DNA of 64,000 bases, taken from positions 153,636,506-153,700,505 of the forward strand of contig CM060955.1 in the NCBI GenBank assembly GCA_030765055.1, written 5' to 3'. This DNA is from Mantis religiosa. Lineage: Eukaryota > Arthropoda > Insecta > Mantodea > Mantidae. The translations under genes and the position numbers were made by a program. Positions 34,076 to 44,170 of this stretch are shown in pieces (position 1 is the first letter of the stretch; every line of letters starts with the position of its first letter). The notes beneath the pieces were generated by a model, which did no database searches, was not told the DNA's origin, and saw nothing but the letters and a program-made list of their open reading frames with translations.

Positions 34076-36104
34076 TATTTGAGTTCTCTAATCATTTCTG
34101 CAATAACAAAATATATAAATGTATTGCATTTTCTTATGCTTATAGTGTTCTAAACTAAAAGGAACAGTTATGAAGTAAACTTTAGTATGGTATTAATTTA
34201 AACAAAACATAAGATATACAAAAAATTAACAATCAAAGTAATCTATGAAAACTTCAAAACGAATCTACTGGCAAAGAAGGCAAGAATTTAGAATAAATTT
34301 CCGGATATTTAACTTGTGTGAGTCAAGAAAAGCATAACTAGATAAGGATATACCTGCAAGACATTTTTAAGATTACATTAGCTCCCTTACTACTGAAGAA
34401 TGGGATGATCCATATTGTAGTTTTGGAGTGATGTCTAAATACTTTCTTATATTAATAGCATAGGAAAAGAAAAATTATTACAGTTATTAATTATTATACC
34501 AAGAATATTTACATATAGTTATAAAAATTACAAATATTGTAAGCTACAACCTTAAACTAATTTTTTAGAAATATTATACAACATATTAAAAATACGATGA
34601 TAAAATGCAAAATTAAATAATCCCAAATCTCTTACAGTTTACCACTTATACAGATGTCATACAGAATAAAGAGCACTTCAGAGATTAATGTCAAACTGTA
34701 CATTTGTCTTAAAATATCTCACAACTACAGTGTACTAGTCAAACCTGTTACACCAAATTTTTATAAAATCAAACGTTTATAAAAATGTTCCATGTAGATG
34801 GTACCTGCAGTGGGTTATTTTCTTGAAAGTTGCACAACTTAATATTTCGTGGTATGCTATACACTAGTCCTCCAAAATATGAGGTAAGTACGGGTAAATT
34901 GTATCAATATTCGAAAGATATTTCACAAAAGCGTTATATATCAATTAAATATGAAATATTTTACCTTATATTGAAGCCTAATCGTCCTCAATTGGAGGAT
35001 GAATAGCATTGACATAGTGAACGAATCAGAATGGAATTAAAACTGGTCAATCTGTTTGTTGTTTTGTTCTCATTATTACACAATGAACTCGTGAGAACAA
35101 AATAACACATTTCTAAACCCTTATATTCATATCTTTATGCATCTCACACACAGTTTGCACATATCAATTGCCTCAATCCCCACAGCACCCACACAGACTT
35201 CGTGTTACACATTCTATACATTTCTGGGCTAATGTGAGCATCAAATCCGTATCTTCTTTCATCCCCCGATATGAACTAAAGTTGGCCGAAGCAAATAAGA
35301 AGGAATAAAAATAAAATTTTGATTCCCCCGCTTTCCCTTAATCTGCTTTTTCCGCAGTTTTACCGGTATTTGTTTTTCCCCGTTTGCTATACTCATTAAG
35401 TGACTATCATAACAACAAGGAGGAATATGGATGTAAGAAAGTCTGTATTTTCTTACTGTACAAGTTTGGGAAAAAATTCAATTAACATTTGTTATGCAAA
35501 TTCGTTAATCTGTCTTAAACTAACTTAAAAAATAACAAAACTCCAGAAATGGAGCAACTACATAACCCCTTTACAGAAAAGAAATGTGATTTCTCACTTA
35601 GACTGAAGAAACACAATCGTATTACACACTCAACTGTCTCCGGTAGTTAACTTCGTATCCTACAAAGTCAGTCCAAAACAACAATACATTACCATCCCCT
35701 AGAGAGCATTGATGAAAAATTAATCCGAGATGACCACTAATAAGAATACGAAAAGAAGAAAATCTGTACAAACCTGCATTTCAAAGGTCCCGCGTGTTTG
35801 CTTAGTAGCTCTGACTACAGCGACACACAGTAGAAGTCTCGTGAAAGGTAAAGTACGTGTAGGATATAATAGATGTCGCGCAAGCTGTAATTGCAATGGA
35901 TATATCAATATTTCTTAGCAGGTAAGAAACTTTAATATAACGTTATAACGATTATGCTTCATTTTCGATCAAAATCGTTCCTAAATCTGAACAACAGTAA
36001 ATTGCAGGCATCCTTTACACGAAAATCAATATAGACTGACAACGATTATTGTGTCTCGAAACAGAAGTCAGCTAAAACCTGTACAAGTTTCAGAAATTCA
36101 ACCA
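34076..36104 (+). repeat. Array units with core copy 11 and a trace of the Gypsy junction
   Basis: 34,640-34,850 matches the arm at 8,150. 35,193-35,240 (CCCACACAGACTTCGTGTT, then TTTCTGGGCTAA) is the same Gypsy/SINE2 junction as at 23,725 and 60,300, reduced to a stub. 35,430-35,740 matches 19,540-19,830. Core copy 11 is at 35,764-35,917. Ends at the Jockey target duplication. Confidence 0.5.
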
Positions 36105-36115
36105 CTGTTTTATGT
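36105..36115. repeat. Target site duplication, left, of the Jockey-type element
   Basis: CTGTTTTATGT, repeated exactly at 41,338-41,348. Confidence 0.8.
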
Positions 36116-36625
36116 CCGCATTCGACGCTTGTCACTCGAATGGTCGGCATCGTCCGTCTCGAGTTCTTTCAGTGCAGTCCATTCGTCGAGAGAAGCAGCA
36201 TTTTAGACCGGTTGCGCCAGATCTTCAGGGCACGAGCACGTGGACTGTAAAACGCGTGCTCTGGAGTGTGCCCATAAAGGAAGCAGCAGCCCGGCGAAGC
36301 AGCGCATTCTCTCTACGCAGCGTAGCCTGCGCAACAGCCTTCTTCTGCAGGCACAGCAGCGCCTGCCCTCTTCCAGCCAGCAGAGCCTTCTCCTGCACTG
36401 GCAAGCAGCAGCAGCCCAGCCAACCCTCTCCTAGCAGACTTGCTAGAGCTAACGCGTCGAGCAGCAACTCCAGAGTCCAGAGGAACACAGTACTTGGGAC
36501 CGACAGACAGACAGACGAAACTGCAGGCCCACAAGGTCAAAGCCAAGGGTCCCGACTTAGGTTGGGACCCGGGGTCCGCCCCAATCGGCGCGTGTAACAG
36601 CGCTCGACCCTCTGTGGGGAGCCGG
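36116..36625 (+). promoter_or_regulatory. 5' untranslated region and presumed internal promoter of the Jockey-type element
   Basis: 510 bp before the first in-frame ATG. GCATTC at 36,118-36,123 could act as an initiator at the element's end, as known for Jockey relatives, but I see no convincing downstream promoter element. Promoter role is inferred from the family. Confidence 0.4.
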
Positions 36626-38305
36626 ATGGCACCTGCTACAGACTCAGACAAGCCAAGTACCAGCCGCCAGGTAAGTCCTGACGAGATGACTAGTAGAACC
36701 TCTGCATCCTCATCCTCTTCCGGCCCACGGGTGAACCTCGTGAAGGCCAAGGCCCAGGCACAAAAGAAACAGAAGAAGGCCTCCCGCCTTCTTAACCAAG
36801 GGATAGCTGTCCCGATCTCTCCAGTCCCCAAACCAGGGAGCTCCAACACCATCACCCCCCTCCAGGGCGTCTCAACTCCCCTACCGGAGAGCGACACAGA
36901 CGCCGAAGGCTTTGTCACCGTGCAGGGAAGGCGCAAGAGGCCCTCCGGTTCGAAGCCGGAGGGTGCTGCTCACGGCACCCCTGCAGTGCATGCGGACGCC
37001 AAGAGCTCCCGCACACAAAAGGCGGCCAGAATCCCGCCAATTGTGTCGGACCCGTTCCCCAACCACATAAAGGTTATGAGGGAACTGAGGGCCAAGCTCC
37101 AGGCTAGCTTCCAGGCCACCCGTTTTCCAAGTCGGGTGATCCTAAAGACCACGACCCCGGAGGACCATGAAGCCGCCAGGGGGGTGCTGCGCGAAGCGGG
37201 GATAGAATTCCACACGTTCTCGCTGCAGCGACCTAACCTGGTGCGCAGAGTCATCCGAGGTCTCGGATCTGACACCGACCCAGAGGACATAAAGGTGGGC
37301 CTGGCGGAAGAACACGGCATTACGCCGCGTACCGTGGTCCAGCTGACCAAGCAAGTCCGCGAGGAAGGCAAGGAGCCCGTAAGGACTCCCATGCCACTAT
37401 TCCTCGTAATAGTGGAGAAGGAGGGCGAAGGTCTTCCCAAAATTGATGAGGTGTCCCACCTCTACAACACCAAGATCAGAATCGAACCGTACCATGGCAG
37501 AGAGGGGCCAGCCCAATGCTACAGGTGCTTGGGCTTCCACCACTCGAGCCATGCGTGCGAGAGGAAGACCGCCTGCATACGATGTTCAGGCCCTCACCAC
37601 GTCAACGAATGCCCGAACCCCAGAGAGGAGAAAAAGTGCGCCAACTGCCGAGAGGCCCACATAGGCATCTACGGCGGCTGTCCCGCTAGACTGCGAATAG
37701 TGCAGGCAAGACAGGGCAGGAACGCAAACAGGGAGCCAGCACAAGTTCGGCCTGGAGTCAGTTTTGCCCAGGCGCTGCGCAAGCAGGAACAGCTGCTGCA
37801 GCAGGCCGAGGCAAGCCAGATTCCGGCAGCGACCCAGCCAGTAAGCTCTGGAACTACCGCCAAACAACCACCAGCTGCATCTGCAGCAAAACCACAGCGG
37901 CCTCCTCGCCAGAAGAAGGCCACTGCAGCCCAGCGGGAGAAACCGCCGGCAACTGCGGCAGCAACGGCCGGGCAACCAGCCCAAGAACCTGCGGGAAGAC
38001 AGAGCGGCCCTGCCGCCACTGCTCTCCCCCCTCCACCAGCTCCAGCTACAGTGGCTTCAACAGCCAATGAGGGAGAGGCACCCCTCGCTACAACACCTGC
38101 GCCGATTTGGGACACTGGCGTCTCAAACGAGGACTTAGCGGAGTTCCATGAGCTTTCTGCCTGGTTCGCCGAACTGATTCATCGCTCCCTCCCCATTCTG
38201 AGGCTCTGCAGGGAGCAACTGACAGATCCCCGCATCCCTGCTCTGCAAAAGCACAGCATTCTGCAACAGACTGCACGGCTCCTCTTCCCTGACTCCAGCT
38301 CGTAA
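36626..38305 (+). CDS. Jockey-type ORF1 protein (gag-like, nucleic-acid binding)
   Basis: 559 codons from ATG 36,626; the frame is open further upstream to 36,440 but without an ATG. ORF1 proteins of this clade bind element RNA and form ribonucleoprotein particles. The N-terminus is Ser/Pro/Lys-rich and disordered. A conserved region at about residues 140-290 is of the type found before these zinc fingers. Three zinc knuckles follow at residues 298-352: C-x2-C-x4-H-x4-C, C-x2-C-x3-H-x4-C and C-x2-C-x3-H-x6-C, the classical Jockey order. A Gln/Ala/Pro-rich tail ends the protein. No stop or frameshift is seen. Its TAA is immediately followed by the ORF2 ATG in the same frame. Confidence 0.9.
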   Translation: MAPATDSDKPSTSRQVSPDEMTSRTSASSSSSGPRVNLVKAKAQAQKKQKKASRLLNQGIAVPISPVPKPGSSNTITPLQGVSTPLPESDTDAEGFVTVQGRRKRPSGSKPEGAAHGTPAVHADAKSSRTQKAARIPPIVSDPFPNHIKVMRELRAKLQASFQATRFPSRVILKTTTPEDHEAARGVLREAGIEFHTFSLQRPNLVRRVIRGLGSDTDPEDIKVGLAEEHGITPRTVVQLTKQVREEGKEPVRTPMPLFLVIVEKEGEGLPKIDEVSHLYNTKIRIEPYHGREGPAQCYRCLGFHHSSHACERKTACIRCSGPHHVNECPNPREEKKCANCREAHIGIYGGCPARLRIVQARQGRNANREPAQVRPGVSFAQALRKQEQLLQQAEASQIPAATQPVSSGTTAKQPPAASAAKPQRPPRQKKATAAQREKPPATAAATAGQPAQEPAGRQSGPAATALPPPPAPATVASTANEGEAPLATTPAPIWDTGVSNEDLAEFHELSAWFAELIHRSLPILRLCREQLTDPRIPALQKHSILQQTARLLFPDSSS

Positions 38306-39730
38306 ATGGCGTTGAGAAGAACTCAGCGAACATTGAGAGCCGCGTTCTGGAACGCAAACGGAGTCCGGGAACAGAGACCGGGCATCTTGGAGTTTGTAAG
38401 TGACCACGGGATTGACCTCCTTATGGTATGCGAAACGCATCTGCATGCTGGTGTACAATTTAACCTGCCAAGTTACGCCGTCCACCGAGCCGATAGAGTC
38501 GGCCGGCGGGGCGGCGGTACAGCTATATTCATCAAAAATCACATCACCCATACTCCCATTACCATCCCCCCGCTTCAACACTTGGAGGCGACCGCCATAA
38601 GGCTCTCCTTGGGCGGTTCAGACCTAGTGCTTGTGGCGGTGTATGACCCGCCCAACCATCCCTTCTATGAAGCGGATTACAGGGCACTCCTAAACCTAGA
38701 CCACCGAGTGTGCATAGCCGGTGACTTAAATGCCAAACACCCAGGATGGAACAGCCGAACCCAGAATGATAGGGGAAGGAGCATCTACCGCTTCATCTGC
38801 GGAGATCCAACCCTTCATGCGCATGGCCCGCGGGGTCCAACGCACTTCCTGCCTCGTGGCAGGGCGGACGTCATAGATTTCGCAATCACCAAGAACATTC
38901 CATTTCATCTGGACCTCACGGCGGTGAATGCTCTGGATTCTGACCACAACCCAGTTGTGATCAATTCAGACGTTACCGTCGCAGCTCTGGCAACGGCTGA
39001 CTGGGTGGATGAAGTCGACTGGGATGCCGCCATTCTTCACATCCAAAACTCCGTGGAAGCCTGCCCTCGAATCGACTCTGTGGAGTCGCTCGAGGCGGCA
39101 GCCAGGGAGTTCTCCACATCCATCCTCAACGCGGTCCGTGCTCACACACACCGCATCCCAATAGACACGCCAAACCCCACAGATATCCCAGGACCCATCA
39201 AACAACTCATAAGGGCTAAAAACGCCGTAAGAAAGCTGTGGCAGAGATTTCGCCATCCCAGGATAGGAGAAGTACACCAGAGGTTCAAATCCCTGGCAAG
39301 ACGACTCCTAAGAGCACACCGCAAAGAGGCCTGGGAAAACATGTTAAGGCAAACCAATCTCCAGGAGAGAAAACCATGGCGAATAGTCCGTAGCCTGCGG
39401 AAAGACAAAACCGTACACCAGCACCCCCTACATAGCCCTAGAGGTCGACTCGTCTACGAGTCGAAAGAAAAGGCAGAGGCGCTAGCAGATTATCTGGAGG
39501 CTCAGTTCCATCCCAGGGTAGAGCCAATGGACGATGACCATGCTGACCTCGTGGAACAGGTGGTGGAGGACTTCCTAGAAGCTCCGCCCCCTGACCACGA
39601 GGAGTTCCACATTCCCATCGTTACCCCTAGAGAGTTAGCGACCACGCTTAACTCTCTAAGAACCAACAAAGCACCTGGGCAGGACCGTGTGACAGCGGAA
39701 ATGTCAAGCACCTTCCACGAAGAGCTGTGA
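38306..39730 (+). pseudogene. Jockey-type ORF2, first part: endonuclease and start of reverse transcriptase
   Basis: 474 codons from the ATG abutting the ORF1 stop. The apurinic-type endonuclease that nicks target DNA is complete: FWNANG (residues 14-19), CETHL (Glu43), GDLNAKH (Asp140, Asn142) and SDHNPV (Asp213, His214). A linker follows, then the first reverse transcriptase motif (NKAPGQDRVTAEM). The frame ends at TGA 39,728-39,730 because of a one-base shift at about 39,725; the polymerase continues in the frame used from 39,727. A single event separates this from an intact ORF2. Confidence 0.9.
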
Positions 39731-41016
39731 TTCACTTAACCCGGATTTATAACGCGTGCCTATACATGCGCCACTTTCCAGCTATCTGGAAGGAGGCGCG
39801 CGTGGTGTGCGTTTTAAAGCCGGGGAAAAATCCGGTTTTTCCTTCCAGTTACCGATCAATCAGCCTTCTCCCAGTTTTATCGAAGGTATTCGAAAAACTG
39901 CTCCTCTCCCGGCTCCTTCCTCATCTGGAGGAAAGGGGCCTAATCCCGGAACACCAGTTTGGCTTCCGTTCTGGCCACTCCACGACCGAGCAGCTACTGC
40001 GGGTTGCCGAGAAGGCCTCCCTGGGTTTCCAGGAAAGGTCTAAAACGGTAGCAGTGCTGCTCGACGTGGAGAAGGCATTCGCCACTACCTGGCATGAAGG
40101 ACTCATTTACAAACTCCTGGAGCATGAAATTCCCCGTCCATACATTTCCTTGGTGGCCGGTTTCCTCGGAAACCGAAGCTTCCGAGTAAAGATGGAGGGG
40201 AAGCTGTCCACCGAGCGGCCCATTGGCGCTGGAGTACCGGAAGTCAGCGTGCTGTCGCCGGCGCTCTTCGCAGCTTACATGGCCGACATCCCAACTCATC
40301 ACAACACCCAAACCTGTCAGTATGCGGACGATCTCATGATCTTCGCAGTCAATAGGAATACACGGTACAGCTTACGGCAAATCCAAACCCAGCTCCGGGC
40401 CATTGGCGAATGGAGCGCAAAATGGCGAATGGCAATTAACCCGGAGAAGAGCTCTGCTATTCTCCTGGCGAAAACCATAGCCAACCGGTTGCAGCAGAAC
40501 TTCGTTTTACGGCGCCGTCGAATCCCTTGGGTGCAAACGGCGAAGTATCTCGGGGTGACGCTGGACCGTAAGTTAACTTACGTTCCGCACGTCAAGGGCA
40601 AGGTCCAGCTGGGGCACGTCGCACTCCGGAGCCTATACCCTATCTTCAGATCAACCATGCCGATCCGTCTCAAACTCCAACTGTATCGGGCGATCATTCC
40701 GCCTATGATTCTGTACGGCTGTGAGATCTGGGGAACAGTGGCTAATACCACTTTCGTCAGACTCCAGACGCTGCAGAACAAGGCACTACGCATCATCTAC
40801 GATACAGGCTGGAGATTCCCGGCTCATATCCTACATGAGCACTCCCAGATCCCGTACATTGTCGACGTCATTCGCGAGAGGGCACGATCAATGTACGAGA
40901 AAATCCAAATTCACCCCAACCCTTTAGTGAACTCCCTGGGAAGGTATGACCCGAGAGATCAAAGGCGCTTGCCGTCCTTCAGACTGCCGAGAGACGTCCT
41001 GGGACCCCTTGGGTAA
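39727..41016 (+). pseudogene. Jockey-type ORF2, second part: reverse transcriptase
   Basis: Open for 429 codons after the frameshift, without its own natural start. Motifs in order: PSSYRSISLLPVLSKVFEKL (residues 39-58), FGFRSGHSTTEQL (78-90), LLDVEKAFATTWHEGL with Asp113, AGVPEVSVLSP (168-178), QYADD (198-202, DNA 40,321-40,332) and KYLGVTLDRKL. Both catalytic aspartate sites are present. The normally conserved PQGS-like motif reads PEVS, so activity is doubtful. This enzyme copies element RNA at the nicked target. Confidence 0.88.
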
Positions 41017-41337
41017 CCCAAGGAAAACCGCAGATGTCTCTGGGAACAACTTCTACGCCAAAGGACAAGCGCTACACAACCCGTATCCAAAACGGGGCAA
41101 AAAACTAATTCGTGTCTCCCAAAAAGGGAGAACGATTAAGTACAGCTGCCCACGATAAAGAGGGGCAACCCATTCCAAACCTATCCAAAATTTCAAACAG
41201 TAAACAAATTCAAACACCCCAGCAGAACATGGATCTACTAGTTCATTTCGCAGGTGAAGCCGCAAAGCGGCTAGGTACTGCGGCATATGACACCCGGACG
41301 GGGAAAGCCCCGCCCGACTAGGACTACCTCTGGACCT
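41017..41337 (+). other. 3' untranslated region with tandem hairpins
   Basis: Hairpin 1 is AGCCGC-AAA-GCGGCT at 41,258-41,272. Hairpin 2 pairs CGGACGGGG with CCCCGCCCG at 41,295-41,316. Both recur in the truncated copy (46,525-46,539 and 46,562-46,593), where hairpin 2 has a longer stem. The element ends in CTCTGGAC-type repeats. Reverse transcriptases of related elements recognise 3' RNA ends; that role is inferred here. Confidence 0.6.
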
Positions 41338-41348
41338 CTGTTTTATGT
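41338..41348. repeat. Target site duplication, right, of the Jockey-type element
   Basis: CTGTTTTATGT, identical to 36,105-36,115. Confidence 0.8.
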
Positions 41349-41464
41349 TCTTTGTGATAATATTCCAGCAAATACTATTGTCGAGATCCAGTGGCCGTGT
41401 TTTTATGCGCTCGCTACTACAAAGTATTACATTTCCAATTAATTAACCTACATACCTCTAAATG
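41349..41464. other. Short unmatched stretch
   Basis: No clear array module, so the array unit interrupted at 36,105 does not resume here as it does after the truncated copy at 46,621. Confidence 0.3.
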
Positions 41465-42625
41465 AGGTGCTGAAGTGGCTACAGAATATTTCTCTAGGTT
41501 CTTCTCCTTCTTCACTTCAGGGATTAGGTATTTTGACTGTTCCGTCTTCACATATTATAAGCTATTTCCATCTTTTTCTAGGACGTCCTACATCTTTTCT
41601 TCCGCGAGATCCTGTCTTCTTATTAAAACTGCTACTCTTTCTTTATCCATTCTATTCATGTTACTTCCAGTTTTGTATATTTTCTTATCTTCTTATTGAA
41701 ACTGTTACTCTTTCTTTATCCATTCTATTCATGTTACTTCCAGTTTTGTATATTTTCTTTTATTTTGTCTTGTACTTTACGTATGCCTAGTTCCTCTCAA
41801 ATAGTTTCATTTCGTATTAAATCTCGTCTACTACATTAACTCTTAAGAATCTCATTTCGGCTGCCTGTATCTTAGGTTTATCTCTTTCTTTTAGTATCCA
41901 GGACTCATCTTCATACATGAGGTTTAGAACTGTCCTCGTTATATACTTTGTTTCTTTCCTTGCTTTTCTTCAATGTTCTTGCTGTAGTTCCACATATCTG
42001 CTGAAATTTGTTTATTTTGTTTTATATGTCTTTGTCTAAGTCAAAGCTTACACTACAGCCCAAATAACTTAAATTCGAGAGATGTGCCATTCATTTGTCT
42101 TCAATGCTTATTCTTGATCTTACAGAATATTTTCCTCGATTTTCCATTAAGTTCGTGTTCTTTGAGGATATATTTATATTGTATTGCTTTCCTAGGATAT
42201 ACATTTTAAAAATGGGATCCTGAAGACTTCCTTGATTTTCTTGTAATATTGCTACAGCATCAGCATAGAGTATCACATTTAATGATTTATTTCTGGTTGT
42301 ATTCATTCATCCGCTTGTTTTTCCCCAAGTTTTCATCAAATCGTCCAAGTGTATGTTAAATAGTGTGGGAGAAAGGCTACATCCCTGTCTTACTCCTTGA
42401 TTTACTTTTAATTCTTCTGTTTTTATCGTGCCAGATTTACGATAATTTTTATATAACTATATATGCTTTTAATTATTTATACTATATGAGGGTGATATCC
42501 CCTTTTGTCCATTATGTTCCATAATCTACTTTTATTTATAGAATCAAGTGCTTTTTCGAAGTCTACAAATGCTACATGAGTTTCTAAGGTGACTTCCTCT
42601 TATTCTAAAATCCATATTGGTGTAC
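41465..42625 (-). pseudogene. LINE reverse transcriptase fragment (minus), different family
   Basis: The minus strand carries a decayed polymerase: FVDFEKALDS (near 42,560), VNQGVRQGCSLSPTLFN (near 42,400), LYADAVAIL (42,250-42,270), SNLSYLGC (near 42,065), AAEMRFLRV and, near 41,580, DVGRPRKRW. The catalytic YADD reads YADA, and several stops and frameshifts are present. 5' truncated before motif A; the endonuclease is absent. It belongs with LINE polymerases having a GVRQGCSLSP motif and is distinct from the Jockey-type element. Confidence 0.7.
41620..41766 (-). repeat. 73-bp tandem duplication inside the LINE fragment
   Basis: TACTCTTTCTTTATCCATTC starts at 41,633 and 41,706, period 73 bp. 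Not a multiple of three, so it adds a frameshift to the dead polymerase. Confidence 0.75.
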
Positions 42626-44170
42626 AACGATATTTGAACATCGTTTTGTAGAATACACATTCGCAGCGTCAGAGACATTCTAACTTTATTTTAGTTAATC
42701 TCCGCACAACGCGGAATCTTTTTACCTCCGTCACATGCGTGCGGAACGAGAGTCCGCATTAGTTTTCACTAAACAATTTAAAAATACAGTGAATTCTATT
42801 TTAGGTCGTTTGAACTTCCCAGGTCATATTAAGTCATTGAAGTCATGTGCAAGATGTACGAAGGGATATTTCTCAACATACACTGCCGTACTTAATAGAA
42901 AGGATGTCCAGAGTTTCTAAAGCCGTAACTTAGACAAGGAGAGGGTACTTTGAAGAAAATAAAATGTAACATGTATAGCCAGGCGCGGCTCGTGCTTATC
43001 TGCTACAGTGCTACAGCAGCATAGATTTCTCAAACGAATGTCTTAAAGTTTTCTTTGCTACTGTCAGATTTACACTTGCTAGCAAGTAGAAAGGAGACAC
43101 TTTAAAGTAACACGTGACCACTCTTTGTGCTACACCGAAGAGATGTGAGTTTGCGGGAATGCTGTCAAATGAACACACTTGACATAGCGGCGTATTGCTT
43201 TGAGACCACTCCTCTGATTGGCTGTTTTTTCTTGGGATTGTGCTGCGGCCAAATGGAGCAGAAAAGCTTCTGCTTTTTGCTGTAGTGTTTTTAGTGCCAT
43301 CTGCAGTAGTTTTAGTTAACTACTGCCGCTAGAAGTGCTCTTGCAGGTATTTTCCTTCAGGCGGGAGTCAGGAATGTATGTTGGTACAGTTGTGCAGTTC
43401 AAGATATACTGTTATATTTGATGTATCACCACGACTTTTGCGTGCAGTAACATGAATTTGGTGAGCAGCTTAATCAGTTACCCTTTCTCTAGAAGAACCC
43501 TGGAGGAAAAAGAGCCAATCAGGTAATAGGGTAGGCTAAATCCAGAAATAATTATAACGCAGTGTGCAAAAGGAGGGAGAAATAATTCCTACACCAGGCC
43601 TTTTAACCTCAAAGTATATGAGCATAAGTAGTTATGGGGATGTCAAGAAAGTAATGCTCTGTTCTACTTTCCATGCCTGCTCTTCGGAAACAATAATGTT
43701 TGGAGCACAGTGGGAGTGACAAATTTATGTCACCTAAATGTTCTTATTAGAAAGCATAAACAACATAAAGCATTTAAATGATGTACTAGATTTAAGTGCT
43801 TTAGACAATATAAACATTGCGACACAGTTAAGTCGTGCATATCAGGAGCGAGACTGAAACATAACCATCAAGTTGAAAAAACAGACGAGCTATCACGTAT
43901 AATTGTTTGCATTTTGCTGTCAATGGGGAAGAGCATTGCCTCTAAGATGAAGAATTTTAACAACAGAGTCATTTATAAGTTCTGCAATAGAAAGTAGCGC
44001 CGCGTGGACTTTATACTTCGACATTAAGTAAGACCGTAACATTGAAGCACACTCCTAATTTTATGCACTAGCCGCCACTGTGAATACCTGCTTTTCATTA
44101 GTTCATTATCACTCCATATTATGGCTATTTTATTGCACTGTCTCAGTAATTCCTTAAAGTGAGGTGAGTC
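42626..44170. other. Island largely not matching the array
   Basis: Contains one open frame (42,735-42,920), a hAT-like terminus CAGGCGCGGCTCGTGC at 42,980, and a segment 43,340-43,420 (GGGAGTCAGGAATGTATGTTGG) that recurs at 56,160-56,190. The rest has no recognised content. Confidence 0.4.
42735..42920 (+). CDS. Unrecognised 61-codon frame
   Basis: ATG to TAA, protein-like and basic (MRAERESALVFTKQF, SCARCTKGYFSTYTA) with one Cys-x2-Cys pair. No family recognised. It could be a remnant of a mobile-element protein or chance. Confidence 0.25.
   Translation: MRAERESALVFTKQFKNTVNSILGRLNFPGHIKSLKSCARCTKGYFSTYTAVLNRKDVQSF

Larger units (their letters stand above)
36116..41337 (+). mobile_element. 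Near-complete Jockey-type non-LTR retrotransposon
   Basis: 5,222 bp between exact 11-bp target duplications. Order: 5' untranslated region (36,116-36,625), ORF1 (36,626-38,305), ORF2 in two frames (38,306-41,016), and a 3' untranslated region with two hairpins, ending in CTCTGGAC repeats without poly-A. It is much richer in GC than the surrounding DNA. A full 5' end plus target duplication indicates a complete insertion; one frameshift and an altered polymerase motif make it probably inactive now. A truncated relative lies at 45,421. Confidence 0.9.

Noticed and set aside
36313..36936. 207-codon minus frame over the Jockey ORF1 start
   Set aside because: Antisense of a GC-rich coding region; no motifs, while the plus frame is clearly ORF1.
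39725..39732. Programmed frameshift in Jockey ORF2
   Set aside because: No slippery heptamer or downstream pseudoknot is evident, and the shift interrupts the reverse transcriptase domain; a simple indel is more likely.
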